A DNA stretch of 9,506 nucleotides from Actinomycetes bacterium (lineage in GTDB: Bacteria; Actinomycetota; Acidimicrobiia; Acidimicrobiales; RAAP-2), in contig JAJYZN010000103.1 of NCBI GenBank assembly GCA_021799915.1, positions 1 to 9,506 on the forward strand, given 5' to 3'. Shown in pieces: positions 1 through 6,325 of the stretch (its first letter is position 1; every line of letters starts with the position of its first letter). The translations under genes were made by a program, and so were the position numbers. Under the pieces are notes generated by a model, which searched no databases, had not been told where the DNA came from, and was given only the letters and a program-made list of their open reading frames with translations.

Positions 1-90
1 AGGATCCGGATCCTTCCCGGGGACAAGGTCCAAGTGGAGATCACCCCGTACGACCTGAGCCGGGGCAGGATCACTTACCGATACAAGTAG
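1..90 (+). CDS. infA: Translation initiation factor IF-1, C-terminal part
   Basis: The window opens inside this gene, in frame from base 1, and shows the last 29 residues before a TAG stop. The residues read [19 protein letters not shown] and then [10 protein letters not shown], the very conserved end of the OB-fold of IF-1, which is usually about 72-73 residues long. IF-1 binds the A site of the 30S subunit with IF-2 and IF-3 during initiation. The position just ahead of rpmJ and rpsM is the normal actinobacterial and firmicute order. The start lies upstream of the window. Confidence 0.96.
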   Translation, partial: RIRILPGDKVQVEITPYDLSRGRITYRYK

Positions 91-119
91 CAGCGAGAGA
101 AGACGGAAGAAGCCAGCAG

Positions 120-233
120 ATGAAGGTACGACCGAGCGTCAAGCCGATATGCGAGAAGTGCAAGGTCATCCGCCGGCACGGTCGCGTCATGGTCATCTGT
201 GACAATCCTCGCCACAAGCAGCGCCAGGGATAG
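120..233 (+). CDS. rpmJ: 50S ribosomal protein L36 (bL36), zinc-binding form
   Basis: This 37-residue gene encodes the smallest protein of the large ribosomal subunit. It begins [14 protein letters not shown] and ends HKQRQG, both family hallmarks. The four zinc ligands are all present: Cys11, Cys14, Cys27 and His32, so this is the zinc-containing paralogue rather than the zinc-free form some bacteria induce under zinc limitation. A purine-rich site GGAAGA at 105-110 sits 9 bases before the ATG. It follows infA after 29 bases and precedes rpsM by 15 bases, so all three are probably co-transcribed. Confidence 0.96.
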   Translation: MKVRPSVKPICEKCKVIRRHGRVMVICDNPRHKQRQG

Positions 234-248
234 AGAGGGAGCACGATC

Positions 249-626
249 ATGGCTCGAATCGCCGGGGTCGACATTCCCCGTGAGAAGCGGCTCGAAGTGT
301 CGCTCACGTACATCTATGGCATTGGCAGCACCCGCGCACGTGAGATTTGCGACCGGGCTGAAGTCAACGCGAACACGCGGGTTCGGGACTTGACCGACGA
401 AGAGGTGACCCGACTGCGCAATGACATCGATGCGCATCTGCGGGTCGAAGGGGACCTGAGGCGTGACGTGTCGCAGGACATCAAGCGCAAGATGGAGATC
501 AATTGCTATCAGGGGGTCCGGCACCGCAAGGGCCTCCCGGTCCATGGTCAACGTACGCACACCAATGCGCGTACTCGCAAGGGTCCGAAGAAGACGGTCG
601 CTGGAAAGAAGAAGGTCAGGAAGTAG
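249..626 (+). CDS. rpsM: 30S ribosomal protein S13 (uS13)
   Basis: The gene encodes 125 residues, close to the usual 118-126. S13 sits in the head of the 30S subunit and contacts 16S rRNA, S19, the P-site tRNA and the 50S subunit through intersubunit bridges. The N-terminus [14 protein letters not shown] and the motif [19 protein letters not shown] (residues 91-109) are diagnostic, and the tail (110-125) is lysine-rich as expected for the extension that reaches the decoding region. A Shine-Dalgarno-like GAGGGAG at 235-241 stands 7 bases before the ATG, which fixes the start. The stop codon directly abuts the rpsK ATG. Confidence 0.97.
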   Translation: MARIAGVDIPREKRLEVSLTYIYGIGSTRAREICDRAEVNANTRVRDLTDEEVTRLRNDIDAHLRVEGDLRRDVSQDIKRKMEINCYQGVRHRKGLPVHGQRTHTNARTRKGPKKTVAGKKKVRK

Positions 627-1031
627 ATGCCCAAGACCACCAAGCAGCAAGGGGCGAGGCGTCCCCGGCGGCGAGAGCGCAAGAACGTGAGCTACGGGGT
701 CGCTCACATCAAGAGCTCGTTCAACAACACCATCGTGGCGATCGCCGATCCCCAGGGGAACGTGCTCGCCTGGGCATCCTCGGGCAACGTCGGGTTCAAG
801 GGCTCTCGCAAGTCGACTCCTTTTGCCGCCCAGTTGGCTGCCGAAGCGTGCGCTCGGCGAGCGATGGAGCACGGCGTTCGCAAGGTCGACGTCTTGGTCC
901 GTGGCCCAGGATCGGGCCGTGAGACGGCCATCCGGTCGCTGGCGGCTGCCGGTATCGAAGTGATCGGGATCAAAGATGTCACCCCGATTCCCCACAACGG
1001 CTGCCGCCCCAAGAAGCGGCGCCGGGTCTGA
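627..1031 (+). CDS. rpsK: 30S ribosomal protein S11 (uS11)
   Basis: The gene encodes 134 residues. S11 lies on the 30S platform, binds 16S rRNA near the E site and helps shape the mRNA exit region. Diagnostic segments are [16 protein letters not shown] (30-45), [20 protein letters not shown] (50-69), [13 protein letters not shown] (91-103) and the C-terminal [17 protein letters not shown] (118-134). The ATG begins on the base after the rpsM TAG, and the ribosome binding site must lie inside rpsM (AGGAAG at 618-623 or GAAGG at 611-615). This suggests translational coupling. The stop TGA shares its last A with the AGGAGG of rpsD. Confidence 0.97.
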   Translation: MPKTTKQQGARRPRRRERKNVSYGVAHIKSSFNNTIVAIADPQGNVLAWASSGNVGFKGSRKSTPFAAQLAAEACARRAMEHGVRKVDVLVRGPGSGRETAIRSLAAAGIEVIGIKDVTPIPHNGCRPKKRRRV

Positions 1032-1036
1032 GGAGG
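1031..1036 (+). promoter_or_regulatory. Shine-Dalgarno site that fixes the rpsD start
   Basis: A perfect AGGAGG overlaps the rpsK stop codon (TGAGGAGG) and lies 5 bases before ATG 1042. It supports that ATG over the in-frame ATG at 976, which lies inside rpsK and would add 22 non-homologous residues to S4. Confidence 0.85.
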
Positions 1037-1041
1037 TCGGC

Positions 1042-1689
1042 ATGGCTCGTTACATCGGCCCCGTCTGCCGGCTGTGCCGGCGGGAGCGCACGAAACTGTT
1101 CTTGAAGGGCGAGCGTTGCTATTCGCTCAAGTGCCCGGTCTCCGAAGCGGTCACTGATCGCCACAGCCGGGCCTACCCGCCCGGCGAGCACGGGCGTGAT
1201 CGCATGCGCCAGGGCTCCGAGTACCTGAGCCAGCTTCGGGAGAAGCAGAAGGCCCGCCGCATCTACGGCCTCTTGGAGAAGCAATTTCGCAACCTTTACG
1301 AGGAGGCGAACCGCCAGCCGGGGATCACCGGCGAGAACCTGCTGCGGATGCTCGAGCTGCGTCTCGACAACGTGGTGTTCCGGGCCGGGTGGGGGGCGAG
1401 CCGCCGACAGGCTCGACAGTTCGTCCGGCACGGGCACGTCTTGGTGAACGGGAGGCGGGTGACGATCCCGAGCTACCGGGTCCGCCAAGGCGAGGCGATC
1501 TCTCTCAAGGGGCCGGCGCGCGAAATGTTCGTCGTCCGGCGCAACCGGGACACCTTGGACCGCCAGACGCCACCGTGGCTCGAGACCGCAGACGGCGGCT
1601 TCGAGGTCCAGGTGCTCAACCCCCCGCTCCGCGAGCACATCGACGAGCCTGTACGCGAGCAGCTCATCGTCGAGCTCTACTCGAAATAG
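1042..1689 (+). CDS. rpsD: 30S ribosomal protein S4 (uS4), zinc-finger form
   Basis: The gene encodes 215 residues. S4 is a primary assembly protein that binds the 5' domain of 16S rRNA and lines the mRNA entry channel; in several bacteria it also represses its own operon. The N-terminal part carries Cys9-X2-Cys12-X13-Cys26-X4-Cys31, the ligand set of zinc-containing S4. The S4 RNA-binding domain lies at about residues 103-165 ([13 protein letters not shown], then [19 protein letters not shown]). The C-terminus ends [12 protein letters not shown] as in the family. The start at 1042 is chosen because AGGAGG lies 5 bases upstream and because MARYIGP is the conserved beginning. Unlike Streptomyces, where rpsD lies away from this operon, it is here between rpsK and rpoA. 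Confidence 0.96.
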   Translation: MARYIGPVCRLCRRERTKLFLKGERCYSLKCPVSEAVTDRHSRAYPPGEHGRDRMRQGSEYLSQLREKQKARRIYGLLEKQFRNLYEEANRQPGITGENLLRMLELRLDNVVFRAGWGASRRQARQFVRHGHVLVNGRRVTIPSYRVRQGEAISLKGPAREMFVVRRNRDTLDRQTPPWLETADGGFEVQVLNPPLREHIDEPVREQLIVELYSK

Positions 1690-1692
1690 CCC

Positions 1693-1726
1693 GCTGGGTG
1701 GGCCGGGCGCTCCCGGACCACTCGGC
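1693..1726 (+). other. Strong RNA hairpin between rpsD and rpoA
   Basis: This 34-base element can form a stem of 14 pairs (two of them G-U) with one G-A mismatch and a 4-base loop. CCGGG (1703-1707) pairs with CCCGG (1712-1716) around the loop CGCT. After the mismatch of G1702 with A1717, positions 1693-1701 pair with 1718-1726. It begins 3 bases after the rpsD stop. No run of T follows; the next bases are a C/A-rich, probably unstructured stretch up to the rpoA ribosome binding site. Thus it does not look like a standard intrinsic terminator. It may be an mRNA stability or processing element, or a protein-binding site. The pairing is seen directly; the role is inferred. Confidence 0.55.
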
Positions 1727-1779
1727 ACGACCACGACCACCACGATCTCCCTATCCCATCCACCGAGGAGCCCACACCA

Positions 1780-2718
1780 ATGCTCATCATCCAGCGACCG
1801 ACTGTCGAGGCTGTCGACGAGGAGCGGGACCACCGCCAGCGATTTGCGGTAGGTCCGCTCGACCCAGGGTTCGGGCACACGCTCGGCAACTCCCTGCGCC
1901 GTACGCTGCTGTCGTCCATCCCCGGCGCCGCCGTGACCCAGGTCCGGTTCGACGATGCTCTCCACGAGTTCACGACCCTTCCCGGAGTGAAGGAAGACGC
2001 GACCGACATCATCTTGAACCTGAAGGACCTCCTCGTCCGGATGGAGTCGGATGAACCGGTTGTCATCCGTCTGGACAAGCACGGTCCAGCTGAGGTGACT
2101 GGTGCCGACATTCAACTGACCGCGGACGTCGAAGTGCTCAATCCCGACCTGCACATCGCATCGGTGAACGCGAAAGGCCGGTTGGCCGTGGACATCACCG
2201 TCGAGCGGGGGCGAGGTTACGCGTCTGCCGACAAGAACAAGAAGTCATCCACGATCGGCGTCATCCCGGTGGACTCCATCTTTTCACCGGTGCGCCGGGT
2301 GGCGTTCGACATCGAGCCGGTTCGGGTCGAGCAGTCCACGGACTTCGACCGTCTGGTCCTCGACATCGAGACCGATGGGTCGATCTCCCCGCGCGAGGCG
2401 CTGGCCTCCGCAGGGGACACCTTGCGCACGCTGGTCGGACTGGTCGCCGACCTGGAGGAAGAGCCTCGGGGACTGGCGCTGGGCGACACCGGAAGCAGCT
2501 CCAGCGGCTCGCCCGACCTGGATCTGCGGATCGAGGAGCTGGACCTTTCCGAGAGGCCGCGCAATTGCCTCAAGCGGGCGCAGATCAACACCATCGGTGA
2601 GCTTGTAGAGAGGACGCTGGACGACCTTTTGGGCATCACCAACTTCGGCCAGAAGTCCTTGGACGAGGTCATCCAGCGACTGGACGAGCGAGGGCTCTCG
2701 CTCCGGACGAGGGACTGA
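1780..2718 (+). CDS. rpoA: DNA-directed RNA polymerase subunit alpha
   Basis: The gene encodes 312 residues. Two alpha subunits form the platform for RNA polymerase assembly, and the C-terminal domain contacts UP-element DNA and activators. The N-terminal domain shows [19 protein letters not shown] (31-49), the dimer and beta-binding signature. The linker (about 226-249) is short and rich in acidic, Gly and Ser residues. The C-terminal domain starts near 250; Arg259, Asn262, Cys263 and Lys265 match the DNA-contacting RxxNCLK segment (Arg265 region of E. coli), and Gly290, Lys292 and Ser293 match the second contact loop. The protein ends right after RGLSLRTRD, lacking the acidic tail common in other actinobacteria. 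GAGGAG at 1765-1770 lies 9 bases before the ATG. Confidence 0.97.
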   Translation: MLIIQRPTVEAVDEERDHRQRFAVGPLDPGFGHTLGNSLRRTLLSSIPGAAVTQVRFDDALHEFTTLPGVKEDATDIILNLKDLLVRMESDEPVVIRLDKHGPAEVTGADIQLTADVEVLNPDLHIASVNAKGRLAVDITVERGRGYASADKNKKSSTIGVIPVDSIFSPVRRVAFDIEPVRVEQSTDFDRLVLDIETDGSISPREALASAGDTLRTLVGLVADLEEEPRGLALGDTGSSSSGSPDLDLRIEELDLSERPRNCLKRAQINTIGELVERTLDDLLGITNFGQKSLDEVIQRLDERGLSLRTRD

Positions 2719-2729
2719 CGGAGACCGCA

Positions 2730-3083
2730 ATGCAAGGACAACCGAAGCGAGGCAGGAGGTTCGGTGGCGACGCCGCCCACCAGAAGGCCATGATGGGCAA
2801 CCTGGTGGCCTCCCTGATCGGGGCCGGGTACCTCGTGACTACCGAGGCGAAGGCCAAGGCGCTGCGCCCGGTCGCCGAGAAGTGCATCACTGCAGCGCGC
2901 AAGGGTGGTGTGCACCAGCATCGGCAGGTCGTGGCGCTCATCCGGGACAAGGACATGGCGCACAAGCTGTTCGCCGAGATCGGCCCTCACTATGCCGATC
3001 GCCACGGGGGGTACACGAGGATCCTCAAGCTCGGGCCGCGCCCAGGGGACAACGCCCCCATGGCCCGAATCGAGCTCGTCTGA
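2730..3083 (+). CDS. rplQ: 50S ribosomal protein L17 (bL17)
   Basis: The gene encodes 117 residues. L17 binds 23S rRNA near the peptide exit tunnel. The N-terminal [17 protein letters not shown] (9-25), followed by the [16 protein letters not shown] segment (36-51), and the C-terminal MARIELV are characteristic. The protein is near the minimal bacterial size and lacks the long Ala/Lys/Glu-rich C-terminal extension found in mycobacteria and streptomycetes. It starts 11 bases after rpoA with CGGAGA at 2719-2724 as a ribosome binding site, so it is the last ribosomal gene of the alpha operon, as usual. Confidence 0.96.
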   Translation: MQGQPKRGRRFGGDAAHQKAMMGNLVASLIGAGYLVTTEAKAKALRPVAEKCITAARKGGVHQHRQVVALIRDKDMAHKLFAEIGPHYADRHGGYTRILKLGPRPGDNAPMARIELV

Positions 3084-3088
3084 GCTCA

Positions 3089-3964
3089 GTGCCACAAGGC
3101 GCGGAGCCGTCGCTCCGGCGCTGGCGACTGCTGGTCGCCTACGACGGGGGGGCGTTTCGGGGCTTTGCTGCCCAGCCGGGAGTGCCGACGGTTGCCGGGG
3201 TGCTCGCGTCGGCGCTCGCCCGAGTAGCCCGGATGGCAGAAGATCCGGTGATCGTCTGTGCCGGCCGAACCGACGCCGGGGTCCACGCTCGCGGGCAGGT
3301 CGTCCACGTGGACCTGCCCGATCCGCTGCCAGCGGCGAGGGGCCGCGACGGCGATCCTCTGACCGCTCAGGACGTGAAGCGGGCGGTGAACCGCCAGCTG
3401 GCTCCCTCGGTGGTGGTTCGAGAGGCTCAGCCGGCACCGGCTGGGTTTGATGCCCGGCGCGCCGCGTCGAGACGGCACTACCGCTATCTGGTGCACGCGG
3501 CCGAGGTGCCCGACCCTCTGCTCGCCCCTCTCGTGTGGCACGTCCCGTTCGCCCTCGACCTGCAGTCCATGCGGGCCGCTGCCGACCCCCTGGTCGGCGA
3601 GCACGACTTCCGCTCCTTCTGCCGCCGGGCCCCGGGGACCGATCCCGCCGAACCGGTCAACCGCAGGGTGATCTCCGCAGACTGGAGCGAGGTGGTGGGT
3701 GCACCGGTCGACGGCCGGCTGCTGCGCTTCGACATCGTAGCCACCGCCTTCTGCCACCAGATGGTCCGGTCGATCGTGGGTGTGCTCGTCGCAGCGGGCC
3801 GGGGAAGGGGCAACGCCGCGACGGTGATGGAGCTCCTGGCGGCGGGGAGCCGGGCCCAGGCGGCCGAGCCGGCACCTCCGCACGGCCTGTGTCTCGTCGA
3901 CGTGGCGTACGCAGACACCGTGACATCCCTCCGCCCGACCTCCCTCCGCCCGACCCGAGCTTGA
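3089..3964 (+). CDS. truA: tRNA pseudouridine(38-40) synthase TruA
   Basis: The enzyme converts uridines 38, 39 and 40 in the anticodon stem-loop of many tRNAs to pseudouridine. The 291-residue product shows the early VAYDGGAFRGF segment (16-26), the catalytic loop GRTDAGVHA (59-67) with Asp62 as the nucleophile, the SFC motif after GEHDFR, FCHQMVRSIVG (221-231), and the terminal PPHGLCLVDVAY. The chosen start is GTG 3089, 5 bases after the rplQ stop; it is the only plausible start in frame between that stop and the conserved N-terminus. No clear Shine-Dalgarno is visible, so re-initiation after rplQ is likely. The last residues include a duplicated SLRPT encoded by a 15-bp tandem repeat. rplQ-truA is a common pair. 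Confidence 0.94.
   Translation: MPQGAEPSLRRWRLLVAYDGGAFRGFAAQPGVPTVAGVLASALARVARMAEDPVIVCAGRTDAGVHARGQVVHVDLPDPLPAARGRDGDPLTAQDVKRAVNRQLAPSVVVREAQPAPAGFDARRAASRRHYRYLVHAAEVPDPLLAPLVWHVPFALDLQSMRAAADPLVGEHDFRSFCRRAPGTDPAEPVNRRVISADWSEVVGAPVDGRLLRFDIVATAFCHQMVRSIVGVLVAAGRGRGNAATVMELLAAGSRAQAAEPAPPHGLCLVDVAYADTVTSLRPTSLRPTRA
3292..3320 (+). repeat. Perfect 10-bp inverted repeat inside truA
   Basis: CGGGCAGGTC (3292-3301) is the exact complement of GACCTGCCCG (3311-3320), with a 9-base loop. The loop plus inner arm also forms a 12-bp palindrome, GTCCACGTGGAC (3302-3313). It encodes the conserved RGQVVHVDLPD just after the catalytic aspartate, so protein constraint may explain part of it. A pause or mRNA structure role is possible but not shown. 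Confidence 0.5.
3926..3955 (+). repeat. 15-bp tandem duplication at the 3' end of truA
   Basis: The unit TCCCTCCGCCCGACC occurs twice without mismatch (3926-3940 and 3941-3955). It is in frame and encodes SLRPT twice, just past the last conserved TruA motif (VDVAY). The copies being identical suggests a recent slippage event in a tolerant tail. Confidence 0.9.
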
Positions 3965-3989
3965 TCTCGATGGACCCAGCTTCTATCCT
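3961..3989 (+). promoter_or_regulatory. Predicted SigA-type promoter for rplM-rpsI-glmM
   Basis: TTGATC (3961-3966) and TATCCT (3984-3989) match the -35 and -10 consensus at four positions each and are separated by exactly 17 bases. The predicted start of transcription is about 3996-3998. The -35 box contains the truA stop codon TGA (3962-3964). The position at the head of the only large gap between truA and rplM supports it. It is inferred from sequence only. Confidence 0.6.
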
Positions 3990-3997
3990 GTGTTCCC

Positions 3998-4051
3998 GGC
4001 TGGTGACGGTCGCGTCGCCGCTTCTGGATGAGACCGGAGCGCCGGTCAGCC
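3998..4051 (+). promoter_or_regulatory. Predicted three-way-junction leader RNA of rplM
   Basis: The leader from the predicted transcription start to just before the ribosome binding site can fold completely. The outer stem pairs 3998-4004 with 4045-4051 (GGCTGGT with GGTCAGCC minus its first G; 7 pairs, two of them G-U). Hairpin 1 pairs GACG (4005-4008) with CGTC (4013-4016) around a 4-base loop. Hairpin 2 pairs 4019-4027 with 4034-4041 (8 pairs, one bulged T4025, one G-U) around a 6-base loop. The outer stem ends 3 bases before AGAGGA. Ribosomal protein genes often have such autoregulatory leaders, and L13 represses its own operon in E. coli; that this one binds L13 or S9 is a hypothesis. 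Confidence 0.4.
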
Positions 4052-4054
4052 CAT

Positions 4055-4060
4055 AGAGGA
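4055..4060 (+). promoter_or_regulatory. Shine-Dalgarno site that fixes the GTG start of rplM
   Basis: AGAGGA lies 8 bases before GTG 4069. There is no ATG in a suitable position before the conserved L13 N-terminus, so the site supports the GTG as start. It directly follows the predicted leader fold. Confidence 0.7.
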
Positions 4061-4068
4061 TCCCTACT

Positions 4069-4518
4069 GTGCCCACGTACTCCCCCAAACCCCAAGAGAT
4101 CGCCCGCGAGTGGCACCTTATCGACGCCGACGGCATGGTCCTGGGACGGCTGGCGACCGAGGTGGCACGGATCCTCCGGGGCAAGCACCGCCCGTACTTC
4201 GCTCCGCACATGGACACTGGTGACCACGTCGTGGTCGTGAATGCCGCAAGTGTCGTGCTCACCGCCGGCAAGGGAGACGCCAAGTTTGCCTATCGGCATA
4301 GCGGGTACCCCGGCGGCCTCAAACGGGAGAGCTACGCAAGCCTGCTCAAGACACACTCCGACGAGCTCGTGCGCCGCGCTGTGCGAGGGATGCTCCCGAA
4401 GAACACGCTCGGCCGGCAGCAGCTGGCGAAGCTCAAGGTGTACCCCGGGCCGGACCACCCCCACGCCGCCCAGCGGCCCCAGCCCTTGGACCTCCCCGCC
4501 GCCCGACGGGCCGGCTGA
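4069..4518 (+). CDS. rplM: 50S ribosomal protein L13 (uL13)
   Basis: The gene encodes 149 residues from a GTG start. L13 is an early assembly protein of the 50S subunit that binds 23S rRNA. Characteristic segments are [20 protein letters not shown] (15-34), [17 protein letters not shown] (36-52), [11 protein letters not shown] (75-85), [20 protein letters not shown] (103-122) and [12 protein letters not shown] (124-135). About 14 residues after HAAQ are a Pro/Ala/Arg-rich tail of low conservation. The gene follows truA by 104 bases that hold a promoter and a foldable leader, and precedes rpsI by 19 bases, the near-universal rplM-rpsI pair. Confidence 0.96.
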   Translation: MPTYSPKPQEIAREWHLIDADGMVLGRLATEVARILRGKHRPYFAPHMDTGDHVVVVNAASVVLTAGKGDAKFAYRHSGYPGGLKRESYASLLKTHSDELVRRAVRGMLPKNTLGRQQLAKLKVYPGPDHPHAAQRPQPLDLPAARRAG

Positions 4519-4525
4519 CCCCCGC

Positions 4526-4533
4526 AGAGAGGA
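4526..4533 (+). promoter_or_regulatory. Shine-Dalgarno site that fixes the rpsI start
   Basis: AGAGAGGA lies 4 bases before ATG 4538, in the 19-base gap after rplM. It supports this start over the ATG at 4241, which is in the same open frame but lies inside rplM. Confidence 0.75.
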
Positions 4534-4537
4534 CGAC

Positions 4538-4930
4538 ATGCCTGCACCACTCAGCCAGACCACCGGGAGGCGCAAGCGGGCCGTGGCCCGTGTCCGGTTC
4601 CGCCCCGGACAAGGTGCCATCACCGTCAACAAGCGGCCATTCGAGGATTACTTCCCCTCCATGACGCATCGAATGTTGGTCACCGAACCGCTTCGGGTGA
4701 CTGGCACCGCGGATGCGTTTGACATCGACGCCACGATGGATGGAGGCGGGATGTCCGGACAGGCCGGTGCCCTTCGCCTCGGAATCGCCCGAGCACTGTG
4801 CGAGCTCGACCCGGAGCGACGTGCGGCGCTGAAGCGCGGCGGGTTCCTCACGAGAGACGCCCGCGAGAAGGAGAGCAAGAAGTACGGTCTGAAAAAGGCG
4901 CGCAAGGCTCCCCAGTACTCCAAGCGGTAG
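4538..4930 (+). CDS. rpsI: 30S ribosomal protein S9 (uS9)
   Basis: The gene encodes 130 residues, the same length as in E. coli. S9 lies in the 30S head and its C-terminal tail reaches the P-site tRNA anticodon stem. The N-terminal [19 protein letters not shown] (8-26), the [19 protein letters not shown] segment (69-87) and the terminal [17 protein letters not shown] (114-130), ending in the conserved Ser-Lys-Arg, are diagnostic. It follows rplM closely with its own ribosome binding site, and its stop is only 4 bases before the GTG of glmM. Confidence 0.97.
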   Translation: MPAPLSQTTGRRKRAVARVRFRPGQGAITVNKRPFEDYFPSMTHRMLVTEPLRVTGTADAFDIDATMDGGGMSGQAGALRLGIARALCELDPERRAALKRGGFLTRDAREKESKKYGLKKARKAPQYSKR

Positions 4931-4934
4931 CTGG

Positions 4935-6293
4935 GTGGCGATCGCCCGGTTCGGCACCGACGGGGTTCGCGGAGTGGCGAACGCCGACCTCACGCCGGAG
5001 CTGGCCCTCGCCCTGGGCCGAGCTACCGCACGCGTGCTCGGATCCCCCGAGTTCGTGATCGGACGGGACACCCGGAGGTCCGGGCCTCTCTTGGCATCTG
5101 CGGTGTGCGCCGGGCTTGCCTCAGAGGGTGCCGACGTCGTGGATCTCGGAGTGCTCCCTACGCCGGGTGTCGCATACGTCTCAGAGGCGAGGCGGCTCCC
5201 GGCCGTCATGGTCTCGGCGTCACACAATCCTTACGAGGACAACGGCATCAAGCTCTTCAATGCGGGGGGCATGAAGATCTCGGCCGAGCTCGAAGGGTCG
5301 ATCGAGCTCGAGATGGAGCAGCTGATGCGCGAACCGGCCGGGGGAAGAAGTCAGAGGACCGGCACCGGAGTCGGATGGATCTCCTCCGATCCGTCAGCCG
5401 GCGATGCCTACGGCCGGCACCTGCGATCCGTGATAGGAGAGCGCCGTCTCGACGGTCTTTACGTCGTGCTCGACTGTGCCAATGGGGCGGCGTCGGCTTT
5501 GGCCCCAGAGATCTTCGCGTCGTCCGGGGCCAGAGTGACGGCGATCTCGTGTGATCCCGATGGCGTGAACATCAACGCCGGATGCGGTTCCACCGATCCC
5601 AGTGCCCTGTCGGCGGCGGTCGTGGCTGAGGGGGCTGATCTGGGATTGGCGTTCGACGGAGATGCTGACCGCCTCGTCGCCGTCGACCATACCGGGACCG
5701 TCGCCGACGGCGACGTGCTCCTGGCCCTCTTCGCGGTCGATCTGGCCGCGCAGGGCAACCTCGACGGCGGGGCAGTGGTGGTCACGGTGATGACCAATCT
5801 CGGGTTCCGGCAGGCAATGGACCAGCGCGGCATCGGTGTCCGAGAGACCCCGGTCGGCGATCGGCACGTGCTGGCCGAGCTCGACGCCGAGGGCCTCGTG
5901 CTCGGCGGGGAGCAGTCCGGTCACATCATCTTCCGCCGGCTCGCGACCACCGGGGACGGGATGCTGACGGGGCTCTTGCTGGCGGATCTGGTCGTGCGTT
6001 CTGCGTCGCCGCTGGCGTCGCTGGTCTCGGGGCTCGTCACCCGCCTGCCCCAGGTGATGACCAACGTTCCCGTCCAGGACCCAGGACGGCTGTCAGGCGC
6101 GTCTGCCGTGTGGAAGACCGTCGCGTCGATCGAAGAGGAGCTGGGTCCGCTCGGCCGGGTGCTCCTCAGGCCCAGTGGGACCGAACCGGTCGTACGGGTC
6201 ATGGTGGAAGCGGCATCGGAGGACTTGGCGGCGCAGGCCGTTCGCCGCCTGTGCCGGGTCGTGGAAGGGGAGCTCGGTCCGGTCTCCGGCTGA
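4935..6293 (+). CDS. glmM: Phosphoglucosamine mutase GlmM
   Basis: The enzyme interconverts glucosamine-6-phosphate and glucosamine-1-phosphate, the step before UDP-N-acetylglucosamine in peptidoglycan synthesis. The 452-residue product has all four loops of the alpha-D-phosphohexomutase family: the phosphoserine loop VSASHNPYEDNGIK (93-106) with Ser96 as the phosphorylated residue, the metal loop DGDADR (241-246), the sugar loop GGEQSGH (324-330) and the phosphate loop RPSGTEP (412-418). The N-terminal FGTDGVRG (6-13) and the EQSGH form point to GlmM rather than phosphomannomutase. The GTG start lies 4 bases after the rpsI stop, with no clear Shine-Dalgarno, so coupling to rpsI is likely. 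rplM-rpsI-glmM is a common actinobacterial order. Confidence 0.96.
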   Translation: MAIARFGTDGVRGVANADLTPELALALGRATARVLGSPEFVIGRDTRRSGPLLASAVCAGLASEGADVVDLGVLPTPGVAYVSEARRLPAVMVSASHNPYEDNGIKLFNAGGMKISAELEGSIELEMEQLMREPAGGRSQRTGTGVGWISSDPSAGDAYGRHLRSVIGERRLDGLYVVLDCANGAASALAPEIFASSGARVTAISCDPDGVNINAGCGSTDPSALSAAVVAEGADLGLAFDGDADRLVAVDHTGTVADGDVLLALFAVDLAAQGNLDGGAVVVTVMTNLGFRQAMDQRGIGVRETPVGDRHVLAELDAEGLVLGGEQSGHIIFRRLATTGDGMLTGLLLADLVVRSASPLASLVSGLVTRLPQVMTNVPVQDPGRLSGASAVWKTVASIEEELGPLGRVLLRPSGTEPVVRVMVEAASEDLAAQAVRRLCRVVEGELGPVSG

Positions 6294-6318
6294 TCGCCTG
6301 CAGTACGGTTGCTAGCCT
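6290..6318 (+). promoter_or_regulatory. Predicted promoter of glmS giving a leaderless mRNA
   Basis: TAGCCT (6313-6318) is a -10 box of the TANNNT type, preceded by TGC, an extended -10. CTGATC (6290-6295) is a weak -35 box at a spacing of 17 bases and contains the glmM stop TGA (6291-6293). The -10 ends 7 bases before ATG 6326, so transcription is predicted to start at or next to the A of the start codon. No Shine-Dalgarno is present in the 32-base gap, which fits a leaderless transcript. Inferred from sequence only. Confidence 0.6.
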
Positions 6319-6325
6319 CCCCACC

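Noticed and set aside
1690..1740. Intrinsic terminator after rpsD
   Set aside because: A strong hairpin is present but no T-run follows it; rpoA and rplQ downstream are normally part of the same operon.
1726..1746. CACGAC-like short repeats before rpoA
   Set aside because: The copies are few, short and imperfect; they read as a low-complexity C/A-rich spacer.
1752..1757. TATCCC as a -10 box for a separate rpoA promoter
   Set aside because: No acceptable -35 sequence is found 16-18 bases upstream, and the last base does not fit the TANNNT pattern.
979..2154. Long open frame of 391 codons on the minus strand
   Set aside because: It lies opposite rpsD and rpoA, has no recognisable motif, and is rich in Arg, Pro, Gly and Val as expected for the antisense of high-G+C codons.
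3302..3313. 12-bp palindrome GTCCACGTGGAC as an operator
   Set aside because: It lies in the middle of conserved truA codons, far from any predicted promoter.
2217..3437. Long open frame of 406 codons on the minus strand
   Set aside because: It is antisense to rpoA, rplQ and truA, which are certain genes; the composition is that of a high-G+C shadow frame.
6110..6325. Upstream in-frame extension of glmS by 72 codons
   Set aside because: GlmS needs Cys directly after the initiator Met for its glutaminase activity; MCGIIG at 6326 is therefore the start, and the extension lies inside glmM.
6294..6325. glmS ribozyme or other riboswitch before glmS
   Set aside because: The gap is only 32 bases, far too short for the glmS ribozyme, and the mRNA is predicted to be leaderless.
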